Shown here: piece after piece, positions 43,488-56,955 of the stretch | Position numbering within the stretch: the first letter of the stretch is position 1 | How the letters are laid out: each line of letters begins with the position of its first letter | From: Lamellibrachia satsuma | Lineage: Eukaryota; Annelida; Polychaeta; Sabellida; Siboglinidae | Assembly: GCA_033239005.1 (NCBI GenBank) | Contig: BSQZ01000072.1 | Span: forward strand, 1,252,501 to 1,316,500 | DNA: 64,000 nt | Reading direction: 5' to 3' | Position numbers and translations under genes: made by a program | Notes under the pieces: generated by a model | The model's database searches: none | The model's input: the letters and a program-made list of their open reading frames with translations, nothing else | Told to the model about the DNA's origin: nothing

Positions 43488-45185
43488 CCAGTCGACCGGT
43501 AATGTAATAAATCGACCGGTAATGTAATAATCGACCGGTAATGTAATAAATCGACCAGTAATGTAATAAAAATGACGATGATAATTATGATGATGACGAT
43601 AATGATGATGTTAATAATGATGATGTAGAAGGTGATGATGAGCGTGCTAAACGATTATGATGATGATGACAATTAAGGGGCGATCTTTGTGACGATGGTA
43701 ATGATGATTATGACGATGATGATGATGATGATAATGATTATGATGATGATGATAATGATAATAACGATGGTGATGATGAGGGTGATAAATGGTTATGATG
43801 ATGAGAGGAAGAAGATTAAACAATCAAGCGGTCTTAGTGATGATGATGGAGATGATAACAAGGGGGTGATCATTATTACGATTATGAGGACGAAGACAAT
43901 GAAACCTTCAGCCTCGTCATCCTACTCTTCCTCCTCATCATCATCGTCAACGTCGTGTTCACTTTTATAATGGCTAGCCATGCTGACACCCACTCGACGT
44001 TCACAAACGAACGATTAACATAGAAATATCAGAACGAGTGAGCCGCATGTTTTCTGGGAGGACATATGGAATGCCGTTCATATCGTTCGGACCGAGTCAG
44101 ACAGAGAGGTGAGGAAGAAGGGGGAGTCATTAAAAAGGGTCACCTCAACACATGAAATAATCTACACTCAATTAAGGGATAATATCAAACAATTATTTAA
44201 GGGATCATTAAAAATGCTTAATAATTGATCATTATTTGATTCAATTAAGCGGTCATATCTAACAAGCTAGGGGAAATATCAAAATGCAATGTGATATTAT
44301 ACTGGAAACTTAAGTTTAAACGCAAAAATAATAAAATAAGGGAACAGCTGAAACAATTAAGGGGTTATTATTAAGAGTAATTGCAGACAATTAAAATGTT
44401 CATCTAAACGAGGGCACCCACTTAATTTTTGAGTTGATCCCTTATTTTGTTGAGACGATCAGCTTGTTAACTTGTTAATTACTTTTTACATATTTTGTGA
44501 TCATCCCTTAAATGTTTTTAGAAGGCCCATTAATTTTATGAGATGTCCCCTTAATTTATTTAACTTTTCCGAGACGACCACATGATTTGATGAAATTACC
44601 CCATAATGTTTTGAAATGATAAGCTAGTTTATTATTAAATGACCCTTAATAAGACTTTTAAATTATCCTATAACTTGTTTTTGATAAAATCCCTTAATTT
44701 TATTCATATTTTAAAATACTTTGGTAGCCCTTTAATCGTTTAGATGAACATTTTATTTGACTGTAATTACCCTTTACTTAATTTTTTGAGGTAACCCCTT
44801 AATTGTTTCAGCTGGTGCCTTATTTTATTATTTTTGCGGTTAAGCTTAAGTTTCTAACATAATATGACATTGCATTTTGAGATTTGAGACTTGTTTGATA
44901 TGACCCCTTAATATGATCAAATGATGATAAGTTCTTAAGTAGTTTTAATGATCCCTTAAATAATTGTTTGAGATGATCCCTTAATTGAGTGTGGATTACC
45001 TCGTTCATGTGTTGAAGTGACCCTTTTTAATGATCCCCCTTCTTCCTTACCTCTCTGTCTGACTCGGTCCGAACGATATGAACGGCATTCCATATGTCCT
45101 CCCAGAAAACATGTCTGACTCGGTCCGATTGTTTACCAACATGTAGTTACTGTCGTGCATTACCTGGGAGGTTATATGAATGGCA
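43488..45185. mobile_element. Foldback-like element, right end truncated
   Basis: Begins directly after the previous element and corresponds to 2163-4591. The right arm stops at 'ggttatatgaatggca' near 45185, where family C sequence begins. The interior 44150-45010 is the AT-rich AATTAAGGG family. Confidence 0.5.
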
Positions 45186-45545
45186 TAGCAACTGTATAAA
45201 TGATAAACGGTTAAATATAACATCTAGTTTAGAACAAGTTTATTTAAATACTTCTGCATGTTATTATATATAATCAGGTCCAGGGCTTACATACCCGCTG
45301 AACGATATCGAAATAAACAATAATTACTTCCACCGTCTCCAGTGAGCTATAGGAAGTTCACAAATATAGAGATTAAATTTGACGAGTGCAAAATTCACCG
45401 CTTTTTATTTTCAATGAATGAACACTGAAGAAATAGACTACGCTTGACTGCTTCTTTCGAACATTACTTCTGTACACCATTAAAAGCAATGTCACCAGGT
45501 CGCCATAACGTACTGGCATGGTAGCATCGGGGAACATATGAATTT
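45186..45545 (+). mobile_element. Family C gypsy-like remnant
   Basis: Matches 5740-6062 ('aacatctagtttagaacaag', 'cgtctccagtgagctata'). Short minus-strand frames are not supported. Confidence 0.5.
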
Positions 45546-46091
45546 CAACGCTAGAATACATGGTCACTAAACTTTAAATACACAATTGGAATACATAGTC
45601 AATGTAATACATAGTCACTGTACCCAAAGCCACAGCTAGAATACATAGTTACTGTACCCACGGTACACTGCTAGAATACGTATTCACTGTACCCACATCC
45701 ACAGCTAGAACACATGGTCACTACACCTTAAATACACAAATAGAATACATAGTCACTGTGCCCAAAGTCACAGCTAGAATACATGGTCACTACACCTTAA
45801 ATACACAAATAGAATACATAGTCACTGTACCCACAGCCACAGCTAGAATACATAGCCACTGTACCCACGGTACACTGCTAGAATACATAGTAACTGCACT
45901 CCCTCTTAATTGTATATCTCAATATACCCTTAAATGTAATCTGAACTGTAATTCTCAAAATAATCCTAATTGTAATTCTCACAATACTCCTAACTGTTCC
46001 TATTACCTAGCAGTGGTCACGTAGCACTGGTCAAAGTTCTTTTTAAGCAGTGATCATCTAGTCAGCGGGGTCAAAAATCAGTAGCATAGAC

Positions 46092-46127
<36 letters not shown>

Positions 46128-46274
46128 CACATCATGATGCAATGGTCACCACCACCACCACTACCACCACCACCACAAACACCACCACCACCATAGTTAT
46201 TACACTCCCCAGTACACAGTCAGAACACATGGGCACTACAGCACTCAGCTATAAAACATAATCACTACACCCTC

Positions 46275-46372
46275 AGTATACAGCGCGGAGCCTGGATAAT
46301 CAAGGTTAGGCGAAGATCTGTGCGACAAACGGTGGCGCCACAGCGAGGAGCCTGGATAATTGAAGTTATCCA
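46275..46372 (+). repeat. 60-bp repeat fragment
   Basis: About 1.6 units with GCGCGGAGCCTGGATAAT and 'gacaaacggtggcgccaca', as at 29940. Confidence 0.75.
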
Positions 46373-46437
46373 CTCAAGTGCATATGCATGTAATAAAACA
46401 AATTAATAAAAATATTTTTATTTTATATATTTTTTAT

Positions 46438-46584
<147 letters not shown>

Positions 46585-48085
46585 CATGATGCAATGGTGA
46601 CTACCACCTCCACTACCACCACCACCACCACCACAAACACCACCACCACCATAGTTATTACACTCCCAGTACACAGTCAGAACACATGGTCACTACAGCA
46701 CTCAGCTATAAGACATAATCACTGCACCCTCAATATACACCTAGAATACATAGTCAGTACACTTTCAGTACACAGTTAGCACACAAAATAGTCACTGTAT
46801 CTTCAGCTAATACATAGTCACAACAACGCCAGTGTACAGTTAGAATATATAGTTACTGTTAGAATGCATGGCCAGTGCACCTTCAGTGCACATCTAGAAT
46901 ACATAGTCACTACATCCTCAATACACAGCTAGAATACATAGTCACTGCACACCAAGTACACAGCTAGAATACAGTGTCACTGCAACCTCAGTACACATCT
47001 GTAATGCATAGTCACTACACAGCTATAATACAAAAAAGTCTGTATCCCCAGCATACAGTTATAATACATAGTCACTACACCTCCAATACACAGTTAGAAA
47101 TCATTGTTACTGCACACCCAGCAAACAGCTCGAATACATGGTCACTGCACCCTCAGTACACAACTAGAATACAAAGAAACTAAACTCTCACTACAGAGCT
47201 CTGTACAAAGCTAAAATACATGGTCACTACACCTTCAATACAATATGTAGTCACTGTACCCAGAACCACAGCTACAATACATAGTCACTGTACCAACGGT
47301 ACAATGCAAGAATACAAAGCAACTGAACTCCCTCTTAATTGTATATATCACTGTACACTTAAATGTAAACCGAACTGTAATTTTCACAACACTCCTAACA
47401 GTAATTCTCACAATACTCCTATCTGTACCCAGTGGTCACCTAACTGGCGCCAAGGTTCTTTTAAAACGGTGGTCATCTAGTCAGCGGGGTAAAAAATCAG
47501 TAACATAGACATATATATATACCTCCTGATGCAACCGTGACCACCACCACTACCACCATCACCACCACCACTACCACCACCACCATCACCACCACCACCA
47601 CCACTACCACCATCACCACCACCACCACTACCACCACCACCACTACCACCACCACCATCACAACCACCATAGTTACATCACTCCCACTACACATTCAAAA
47701 TACATGGTCACAACACCCTCAGTACAAATCTAGAATACAAAATAGTCTGTATTTTTTGCACACAGCTATAAGACGTGGTCATTGCACCCTCAGTATATAT
47801 CTAGAATACACAACTAGAATACAAAATAGTGACTCCATAGTGATCTTCAGATCGTAGCTATAATACATAGTCACTACAACTCCAGTATACAGTTAGAATA
47901 CATTACTGCTAGAACACATGACCACTTCATCCTCAGTACACATATATAATACATAGTCACTACATCCTCAGTACACAACTATAATACAAAATAGTAACTG
48001 TATCCCCAGTCCACAGCTATAATGCATAGTTACTACTACTCCAGTACACAGTATACACATTCACTGCACTCCCAGCAGACAGTTA

Positions 48086-49300
48086 GAATGTTCTAGCTGT
48101 GTGTTGAGAGTGTAGTGATTATGTATTCTAGATGTGTACTGAAGGTGTAGTAACCATGTATTCTAGCTGTGTGTTGAGAGTGTAGTGATTATGTATTCTA
48201 GATGTGTACTGAAGGTGTAGTAACCATGTATTCTAGCTGTGTGTTGAGAGTGTAGTGATTATGTATTCTAGATGTGTACTGAATGTGTAGTAACCATGTA
48301 GCGTAGCTGTGTGTTGAGAGTGTAGTGATTATGTATTCTAGATGTGTACTGAATGTGTAGTAACCATGTAGCGTAGCTGTGTGTTGAGAGTGTAGTGATT
48401 ATGCATTCTAGATGTGTACTGAAGGTGTAGTAACCATGTATTCTAGCTGTGTGTTGAGAGTGTAGTGATTATGTATTCTAGATGTGTACTGAATGTGTAG
48501 TAACCTTGTAGCGTAGCTGTGTGTTGAGAGTGTAGTGATTATGTATTCTAGATGTGTACTGAAGGTGTAGTAACCATGTATTGTAGCTGTGTGTTGGAAG
48601 TGCAGTAACTGTGTATTCTAATTGTGTACTGGAGTTTTAGTGACTATGTAATATAGCTACGTACTGCAGATACAGTGACTATTTTGTATTCTAGCTGTGT
48701 ACTGAGAGTGTAATGACTATGTATTCTAGATGTATACTGAGGGTTCAGTTACTATGTCTTATAGCTGTATGCTGGAGATACAGACTATTTTGTATTGCAG
48801 CTCTGTATTGAGGCTGTATTGACTATGCATTCTAGATGTGTACTGAGGGTGTAGTGACAATGTATTCTGATTCTGTACTGGGAGTGTGGTGGTGGTGGTG
48901 TTGGTCACGGTTGCATCATGAAGTATATGTACGTCTATGCTACTGATTTTTTACCCCGTTGACTAAATGACCACCCCTTGGGTAGAGTGACTAAGTATTC
49001 TAGCTGTGGCTGTGGGTACAATGACTATGTATTCTAGCTGTGGCTGTGAGTACAGTGACTATGTATTCTAACAGTGCACCGTGGGTACAGTGACTATGTA
49101 TTATATATGTGGCTTTGGATACAGTGACTACGTATTCTAGTTTTGTATTTAAAGTGTAGTGACCATGTATTCTAGTTTTGTACTGAGCTCTGTACTGAGA
49201 ATGTAGCGACTATGTATTCTAGTTGTGTACTGAAGGTATAGTGGCCATGTATTCTAGCAGTAACTATGTATTCTAACTGTGTACTGCAGTTTTAGTGAGT
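48086..49300. repeat. Right arm of giant inverted repeat, second copy
   Basis: Counterpart of 10000-11690. A regular 70-bp array of about 7 units lies at 48090-48600. The GGT tract is reduced to about 15 bp at 48889. The palindrome centre seen at 8469-8820 is missing. Confidence 0.8.
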
Positions 49301-49304
49301 ATGT

Positions 49305-49762
49305 GCAAGGCAGGGTGGAGACAGTATCAGAAAATAAATGTATGCTGAGATGGGGTATAGGAAGGCAGGCTGGAGGCAGAGTCATAAATTATAGAAATGT
49401 ATGCTGATGGTGAGAAACAGTAAGGCAGGCTGGAGACAATGTAATAAATACATAAATGTATGCTGAGACAGTGAGAAATAACAAGGCAGTGTGGAGACAG
49501 TGACATAAAATAAATAAATGTATGCTGCGACAATGAGAAACAAAAAGGCAGATTGGAGGCAGAGTCATAAATGCTGAGATGGGGGGACTTGGCAGGCAGG
49601 CTGGAGGCGGTGTCATAAAGTATACAAATGCATGCTTAGAGTCATACAATACAGAAATGTATGCTGAGATGGTGAGAAATAGCAAGGCAGGTTGGACACA
49701 GTGTCATAAAGTATAGAAATGTGTGCTGAGACAGTGAGAAAGAGCAAGGAAGGCTGGAGGCA
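49305..49762 (+). repeat. About 62-bp minisatellite, about 7 units
   Basis: Same unit as 11691-12312, with internal deletions. Confidence 0.85.
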
Positions 49763-50228
<466 letters not shown>

Positions 50229-50239
50229 TTTATCAAAAC

Positions 50240-50600
50240 TAGGCACAGTCGGCCAATGAGCGGCTAATCATCGGTTCATAAGCGGCTTCCTATCGGCAGC
50301 CGCTTATGAGCCGTCATCAGCCCGATGTTAAGCCGATGGACAAAACCCACATCGGCACGCACGCGGATGCCGATGTTGGACCGATAAATTTGCCGCCCTC
50401 GGCCCGGTCTCGGGCCGCTGTAGGTGTGCTGGCTGGGTAGCGTACCAGTAAAAACTACACCGCTTGCTTGCTGCAGGTCGCTGGGTCAATCCGATAAGTG
50501 GTCTAATATGAACGCGTGGCCTAGTCATAAAAAGTACGTCTACTGTTAAAAACCGCCTCCTGTCACTCGCTGTCTGTAGGTCGACCACCAGACCACAGCT
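50240..50600 (+). mobile_element. GC-rich repeat plus tRNA-derived SINE-like copy
   Basis: Counterpart of 13800-14310. TAGCGTACCAG at 50438-50448 and GGGTCAATCC at 50483-50492 are the box-like motifs. It has fewer GC-rich units than the first copy. Confidence 0.45.
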
Positions 50601-51428
50601 TTTTAAAATAGTTTTAATGGCAGTAAAAATAATCGAAAGATATGGCAATAAAATACGTGTGCACTCGTACAATACCGTGTTTTGTTCCTTTCTCGTTTCG
50701 TCGTCAGGCCCTTTGATCCCTGTTAATGAATGATGTGAATAGCACACTGGGCCAGTGCACAAAGATTATGGGTTTTCCCGTTTTGTGGTCTTGTATCTAT
50801 TCAGTGTCTGTATACACAAGATGTGTGACTTTTAATTTTTACAAATTTAAATTACTTTTAAAATAGATATTTTATGATATGTTTGACTGCCACCACGTAA
50901 CAATATCAATGCAGCACAGACATCGGCGGTGTCTGGCCGTCTACAAATAGCACACTCGGCCAATGTACACAGATTAAGGTCTTCTATCTATTCAGTGTCT
51001 GTATACACAATAAACTGTGACTTGAAATTTTTTTTAATAATAATGTTATATATTTGATGATATGTTAGACTATCATCACGTGACAATGCAGCACAGACAC
51101 AAGCGGTGTCTGGTCGTCTATAAATAGCACACTCGGTTTGATGGTCTTGTATACACATAAAAGTTTGACTTTTAATTTTAAAATATTACATATATGATTA
51201 CTGTATCGTATGATATTTAACTTTGTTGTTCAATAAAATACATGTGCACTCGTACGATACCGTGTTGTGTTGGTTTCTCGTTTCCTCGTTAGCTACTTTG
51301 ATACCTTTCAATGAACCTGTTAATGAACGCTGCTAACATACCCTTTGATCCCTGTTCACGAATGCCGCTCCGGTCCATACGTAGGAGGATGACCTCTGAT
51401 CCTAGGTCAAGACTCTTTGACCACTCCT
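50601..51428. repeat. Internally repetitive spacer, second copy
   Basis: Counterpart of 14311-15060, up to the LINE insertion point. Confidence 0.6.
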
Positions 51429-51432
51429 TTGA

Positions 51433-52672
51433 CCTATTTATTGTGTTTTGGAAGAAATCACTAAGTGGATAGACGTGGGATCGCCAGTAGATATTATCTA
51501 CTTAGATTTTCAGAAAGCTTTTGACAAAGTGCCACATCAAAGATTACTACTTAAATTAAAAGCCCATGGTATCGGGGATAGCATAACTGACTGGATAGAA
51601 CAATGGCTGACTGACAGAAGACAACGAGCTGTAGTAGATGGAGAAGTTTCAAATTGGAAATCGGTTTTGAGTGGGGTACCTCAAGGATCAGTATTAGGAC
51701 CTATATTATTCTTAATTTATATCAATGACTTGGACGACAGTATAACAAGTAACGTATTGAAATTTGCGGATGACACAAAACTGTTTAGAAAGGTTAATAC
51801 TGATGGTGATAAACAACATTTACAAAACGATCTAGACAGATTAGTGAAATGGTCTGAGAAATGGCAGATGCTGTTCAATTTTGGGAAATGTAAATGCCTA
51901 CATACAGGACATGGGAACTTGAATGTAAACTATAAAATGGGAGATACTTTTCTGGGTACTACTGTAAAAGAAAAGGACTTAGGAGTTAAAATAAGCGCTG
52001 ATATGAAAGTTTCAGAGCAGTGTGGTATTGCAGCTTCAAAGGGTAATCAAATTATTGGATTGATTAGAAGAAACATAACATACAAGGGAAACAAGTTAAT
52101 TATACCTCTTTATAAAGCAATAGTTAGATCTCATTTAGAATACTGTATACAAGCATGGAGACCATATCGTAAGAAGGATATAGATACGCTTGAACGCATA
52201 CAAAGGAGAGCAACTAAAATGATTCCAGAACTAAGAGACCTTAGTTATGAAGAACGCCTGAAAGAATGTGGTTTAACAACTCTAGAGACAAGGCGGTTAA
52301 GAGGAGATCAGATTGAAGTTTTTAAGATATTGAATGGGTATGAAAATATTGATAGAAATGTGTTTTTCTCACTCAATAAGGATAGCAAAACTAGAGGACA
52401 TGAGGTAAAATTAGTAAAGGATCAATGTAGATTGGACATCAGGAAGCACTCGTTCTCACAGAGGACAATAAATGAATGGAACAAATTGTCTACAGATTGT
52501 GTAACTGCTAGCAGCGTGAATATGTTTAAAAACAAGGTTGACACATATCTCAGGAGGGCGGGCTATACGTAGATGAACATTGTTGGACTCTCGATAAGCC
52601 AATGGCTTCCTTGTCCACTTGCCATCTGGGCCTTTGGCTTGGATGGCAAATCTTGTTAAATCTTGTTAAATC
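51433..52672 (+). mobile_element. 5'-truncated non-LTR retrotransposon with intact partial RT frame
   Basis: An uninterrupted frame runs from about 51433 to the stop at 52570-52572, some 374 codons from TTG 51448. It holds the LINE reverse-transcriptase motifs [33 protein letters not shown] and KFADDTKLF (the catalytic Asp pair), then a C-terminal region ending DTYLRRAGYT. The N-terminal RT part and any endonuclease are absent, so it cannot move itself. The tail ends with AAATCTTGTTAAAT repeats. The RT fits the CR1/L2/jockey-related group; the exact clade needs a tree. The matching empty site is at about 15060-15085. Confidence 0.9.
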
Positions 52673-52915
52673 AGTCTTTTAGTCGTTAGGGAGCGCTGAT
52701 GTTGTGGTTAGGGTTAGGGTTAAGGTTAGAAACAACCGACAGAAGGTTAGGGTTAGGATTATACAGCCGACAGATGTTTAGTGTTATGGTTCGATATAGC
52801 CACAAGGGGGGCGCTAATGCTACCCAGAAGGTTGCGCGCGCAACCATTGTCCCACTATCTAGTTTGTTGTACAAAGTTGTACGTTGTCACACCATCTAGT
52901 TTCCTGCTGTTGTAA
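52673..52915 (+). repeat. Interstitial TTAGGG block and one 37-bp unit
   Basis: Counterpart of 15075-15300, displaced by the LINE. TTAGGG units lie at 52708-52722 and near 52745. Confidence 0.8.
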
Positions 52916-53333
52916 TATTTGGGCTTTTGCCCATATGCATATGTAGGATAATGTACATTTGAGAGCGTCTTAAATTGCGAAGATAACCAAACTATTTGTT
53001 CTCTGGTAGACGTTGTGCAATGGTGACGCATATCCACCTGCATACGACGAATGTGCGTGTGTCTAAAGTCGTCTGTTGGCCTTGGATAGGGATAGGACAA
53101 AGGCGTGTTTCATAACGTCGTCACGCTATGGCCCCATTACAGTGTAGTTTTGAGGAAAGGATCGCGAAGATATGACCTATTTTTTGCAGTAGCTTTCAGG
53201 TGTATTTTAGTTTGTTGAGGACATTCAGCACCTCCAGAGTACACTTAAGCTATACTAAACTCTCCACCATGAGCGCTACTAATCATTTCACCACTGCCAC
53301 AACCTACAATTCATATGCATATTCTGCACATTT
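52916..53333. repeat. Dispersed repeat family B copy
   Basis: Matches 40460-40850. Interrupted by the SINE at 53341. Confidence 0.7.
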
Positions 53334-53340
53334 TGTTATT

Positions 53341-53678
53341 AAAAAGGTACGTTCTTATATAGCGCGGTATCCAGTCCGTAGGACCGCTCAAAGCACTTTA
53401 CACTTCACCCCCTAGCAAACCTGTTCATTCCAAGGCCATCTCAACTTCTCTGGGAAGCATTCAGCCACGCTGCAATTGCGCGAAGACTATTCGTTCACAT
53501 TTCCACCACTGTCTATATTGCCAGGTACTCATTTATACAACTGAGTGAACTGTGGCAACGTGGGGTAATCGAGCTTGCAAAAGGTTCGAAACGACCGCAG
53601 TGGGATTTGAAACCGGGTTCTCTCGATTAAGAGTCCGGCCTTCTAACCTGTATGTAACTGGTATGCCATCGCGCCCCG
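53341..53678 (-). mobile_element. tRNA-derived SINE with 7-bp target duplication
   Basis: TGTTATT at 53334-53340 and 53679-53685 flanks a 338-bp element, and the uninterrupted sequence is seen at 40850-40865. On the minus strand it begins GGGGCGCGATGGCATACCAG, with a good B-box GGTTTCAAATCCC, and ends near GCGCTATATAAGAACGTACC. The core carries 'aaagtgctttgagcggtcc'. The 3' part resembles tails shared between SINEs and partner LINEs; the partner is not identified. Confidence 0.85.
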
Positions 53679-53685
53679 TGTTATT

Positions 53686-54130
53686 TAATTTGGTACACTC
53701 CTATTTCAATCAATAAATCTCTCAATTGCATACAATTGTGGATAGTGTTTGCACTGAAAATGTGTCTAGAAATACAACAACGTCCGTTTTTCTTTGAAGC
53801 ATAACCTATGTTTATTTCAACACTCTTTGCAAGAGCTTATGAGTCATTGCCCTACCCAATCAAATGTTGGTAGAGCAATGCTAATGGCAATGACAACTTC
53901 ATGCCCCACAAATCATGTACAACTCTCTGTTTCACTAAGTGTTCGTTACGTTCGAAGGAACCTATGTGGACGTTAGACGTTTGACGTCCATAGGCGTTGC
54001 AACACGTGCGTACTCGTAAACATATCATTTAATATTATTATGTATCTTGGCTTTTTTCAGCGTATATTTATTGTGTTCTCGAATTACGTATGATCTTCGC
54101 TGGATATTTGTTATTTGTCCCGAGAAGTGT
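53686..54130. repeat. Family B end and retroelement-tail-like repeat
   Basis: 53690-53780 continues family B; 53790-53970 matches 41030-41165. 53971-54130 shows nothing recognisable. Confidence 0.5.
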
Positions 54131-54354
54131 ATAAAATGGTATATTCCACGTTCAGTTAACAGTAATTTATTTTGTTTGCATGATTTAACTTTTCAGTCTG
54201 ATAGTTGTGTCAATATAATCAAAGTATCAAGTTAATTCGAATTGCATCGTATAAAGTGATAAAAGTTTACTCGCTTTATGAATTAACCAAATGCTCGGGT
54301 TATATCGTAATTAGCTAATTATATTTGCGCCCAGAATCTGGATGCATAAGTAAT

Positions 54355-54530
54355 TTCAAGATTTAACAAGATATTTAACAAGATTGCCAAGGCAAGTGGC
54401 CCAGATGGCAAGTTGACATGCAAGCCATTGGCTTATCGAGAGTCCATAATTTTTACTTACGTGTAACCCGCCCTCCTGAGATATGTGTCAACCTTGTTTA
54501 TAAACATATTCACGCTGCTGGCTAAATTTC
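54355..54530 (-). mobile_element. 5'-truncated LINE tail
   Basis: The reverse complement carries SSVNMF…NKVDTYLRRAGYT and the ATTTAACAAG-type tail, as in 52500-52672. Confidence 0.8.
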
Positions 54531-54711
54531 CGTCAGTGAAATGTACAATATCCGCATCAAGGCGAAGATTAGTTCTGCTTATCCAACTCTCGCTCGCCTT
54601 CGTGAATCCGCCGAGAAGAGAGTCTAGTAGCAGAGGCGTGGTCTCGTTGTCACCCACTGTCACCACTCCATTTTGTGTAGGTGTTTCCTTGAATCGCCAA
54701 CAACCAATCAT
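54457..54711 (-). CDS. 84-codon chimeric frame: unknown peptide fused to LINE C-terminus
   Basis: It begins MIGCWRFKETPTQNGVVTVG, continues GGFTKASESWIS…RLDADIVHFTDGN, and passes without a stop into LASSVNMF…VDTYLRRAGYT, the LINE C-terminal codons. The first two-thirds match nothing else in the LINE at 51433 but are shared with 29528-29716. ATG context is ATTATTG/ATAATGAT-like. It could be a 3'-tail-containing chimeric retrosequence or a domesticated exon. Function unknown. Confidence 0.3.
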   Translation of the reverse strand: MIGCWRFKETPTQNGVVTVGDNETTPLLLDSLLGGFTKASESWISRTNLRLDADIVHFTDGNLASSVNMFINKVDTYLRRAGYT

Positions 54712-54799
54712 TATTGAGATGTTACATTAAACATTTTATTTGCTTGATTTAACTTTTCAGTCGCACAGTTGTGTCAATATAATTAAAGTTAAAGCTAAT

Positions 54800-54954
54800 T
54801 CGAATTGCATCGTATAAGCTGATAACAGTTAACAATTATTTAGAGTTAGACAAATGCCCGGATAACATTGTAATTAACTAATTATTTATGCACCCAGGAT
54901 CTGGGTACATACATAATTCCCGACACAATGAAAAGCACACTGAATCCATGTTTG
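54800..54954. repeat. Dispersed AT-rich repeat
   Basis: Matches 29770-29938. The lyase C block begins at about 54955 ('gtttctttgaaagaaatattacatg'). Confidence 0.5.
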
Positions 54955-55145
54955 TTTCTTTGAAAGAAATATTACATGTACATTATGTAATACGTAAATG
55001 AAATAATTGTATCGGATAAAATAATAATTACAACAGCGAGTAGCCCAACTCAAAAACATTTTTCTTGACAGTTAATAAACAGACTGACTTCCAGGTGCGC
55101 ACTATTTCTTCCTATCAGGACGTCTCACCCATAGTAGATTTCAAA

Positions 55146-55368
<223 letters not shown>

Positions 55369-55529
55369 CTCTGTCGGTACATTCCAATACAATGTAATAA
55401 TATAATAATAGTTATATAAAACACTTCTATTGCGCTAGAATCCTCTGGAGGTCCAAGCTAGGTTGCGCATCAAAACAAAAGGTGTTAAGCAGTTAATAAT
55501 CGATAAGCAGTTCCAGATGTAAACAGATG

Positions 55530-56235
55530 GATTGTTACGCAGGGGCGCTATGGAGGATAAGCAAATTTAAACTTGTGGGTATTTAGTTTACAGCGAAATA
55601 TTGCTATATTATTATTTCCTACATATTTAACACTAACACTAATTATTTCCTACAGACTTAACAGTCACAGGGAGTGAGTTCGACAGAGTCGGTGCGGCAA
55701 CTGAAAAACCTCTAGTTCCGACATTTGTTTTAACACTGGGCACAAAAAGTATATTAAAATTACGTTTGACTTATAGTCCGAACCCGAAAGTAAAGAAAGT
55801 CACCTCGGCCCATCTACCTTTAAATATTTACCCCTAGACTAACGAACCTTAACGTTTCACAAGAAAATTCGTGACAGACGGCCGGTGTGAAATTCTGGTT
55901 CTGCAGAGGTGTTGGGATAAACAATCAAGTTTACCACGCTGCTTTTGTGTACCAATAATAAGAAACTCTGTTTTATTTCCATTTAACATTAATTTGCTGT
56001 CAGTCATCCAGTGGACTACATTCTGGAGACAATCCATGAGTTGATTTAAGGAACAATTTGTAGCCAAGGAAAGGTAAACCTGTGTATCATCTGCGTAAAG
56101 GTGGTGATCCAAGTCGTGAGTTTGAATAACTGAGCTGAGTGGAGAAGTGTAAAGAGTAGAAAGTAAAGGTCCAAGAACAGAACCTTGAGGAACACAACAC
56201 GAAATTGGTAGTCTCGCTGAAAAGCAATTGCTATG
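55530..56235 (-). mobile_element. LINE reverse-transcriptase fragment with YADD motif
   Basis: On the minus strand [15 protein letters not shown] codons (56195-56165) lead to [14 protein letters not shown] and, downstream, [20 protein letters not shown]. These are the RT catalytic and following motifs of a CR1/L2-type LINE. The frame then decays, with stops through the region shared with 22270 and 31560. It is a different LINE from that at 51433. Confidence 0.85.
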
Positions 56236-56494
56236 CGTATTAGTTATTTGTTATTTACATTAAAAATAGGAAATATAATTTCGGAACACCCTGTATTCTT
56301 TTTTAATATAACACAAAAGCCTTGAGGCTTGAAGGAATTGGTGACAAAATCCTATAAAATCACAGGCGCTTTGTAAGAAAATAAATTACACATTCAAAGA
56401 TACTTAGTGGTGTGTGAAATTGTGTTTCTTTCTTTTTTAGTTTGTGACTTTCATCAGAGTTCTCATTAAAAATATCAAGCGTACTAAAGTAATA

Positions 56495-56955
56495 TTTGTT
56501 TTAGCGTTTATTACAATTTGCTACTCAGAGTCAGAGCGCTTATATCACTTTTATTGTAATATGGCCCCAATTTTTTCCGCGAAAGTTGTTTTACAATAAT
56601 AATTGTTTTCAGCATTATTTTGCATAGGTATTTCATGATATTCACCAATACAAGCATAAATATTCCTGAAATACCTATATACATAATGCTAAAGTCACGG
56701 AAAACCTGAGGGTCATATTTTCATCGGCTAAATATCGTCAACATTGGAGAGCCCCGTGGAGGATCCGAAAATATTTATTTTGTGTGGCTCCCTTTTAAAA
56801 TCAAGTATGACTCCTACAAGCCACATAAAATGTGGTGCTTTTGTCCACCAAATAATAGTTATTTTGCTACCCGCCCTGATTATCAGTGTTTATTTGAAAT
56901 TGTAGAGAGAACTAAGAAAATTACTTAATTACTTTTGTTGGGCAATTTTCGCTAG
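56495..56955 (+). promoter_or_regulatory. Conserved 5' flank of lyase copy C
   Basis: Alignable with 22975 and 32275 by eye, with several small indels, including the CCACATAAAATGTGG hairpin and the GCTAG|ATGG start context. Confidence 0.35.
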
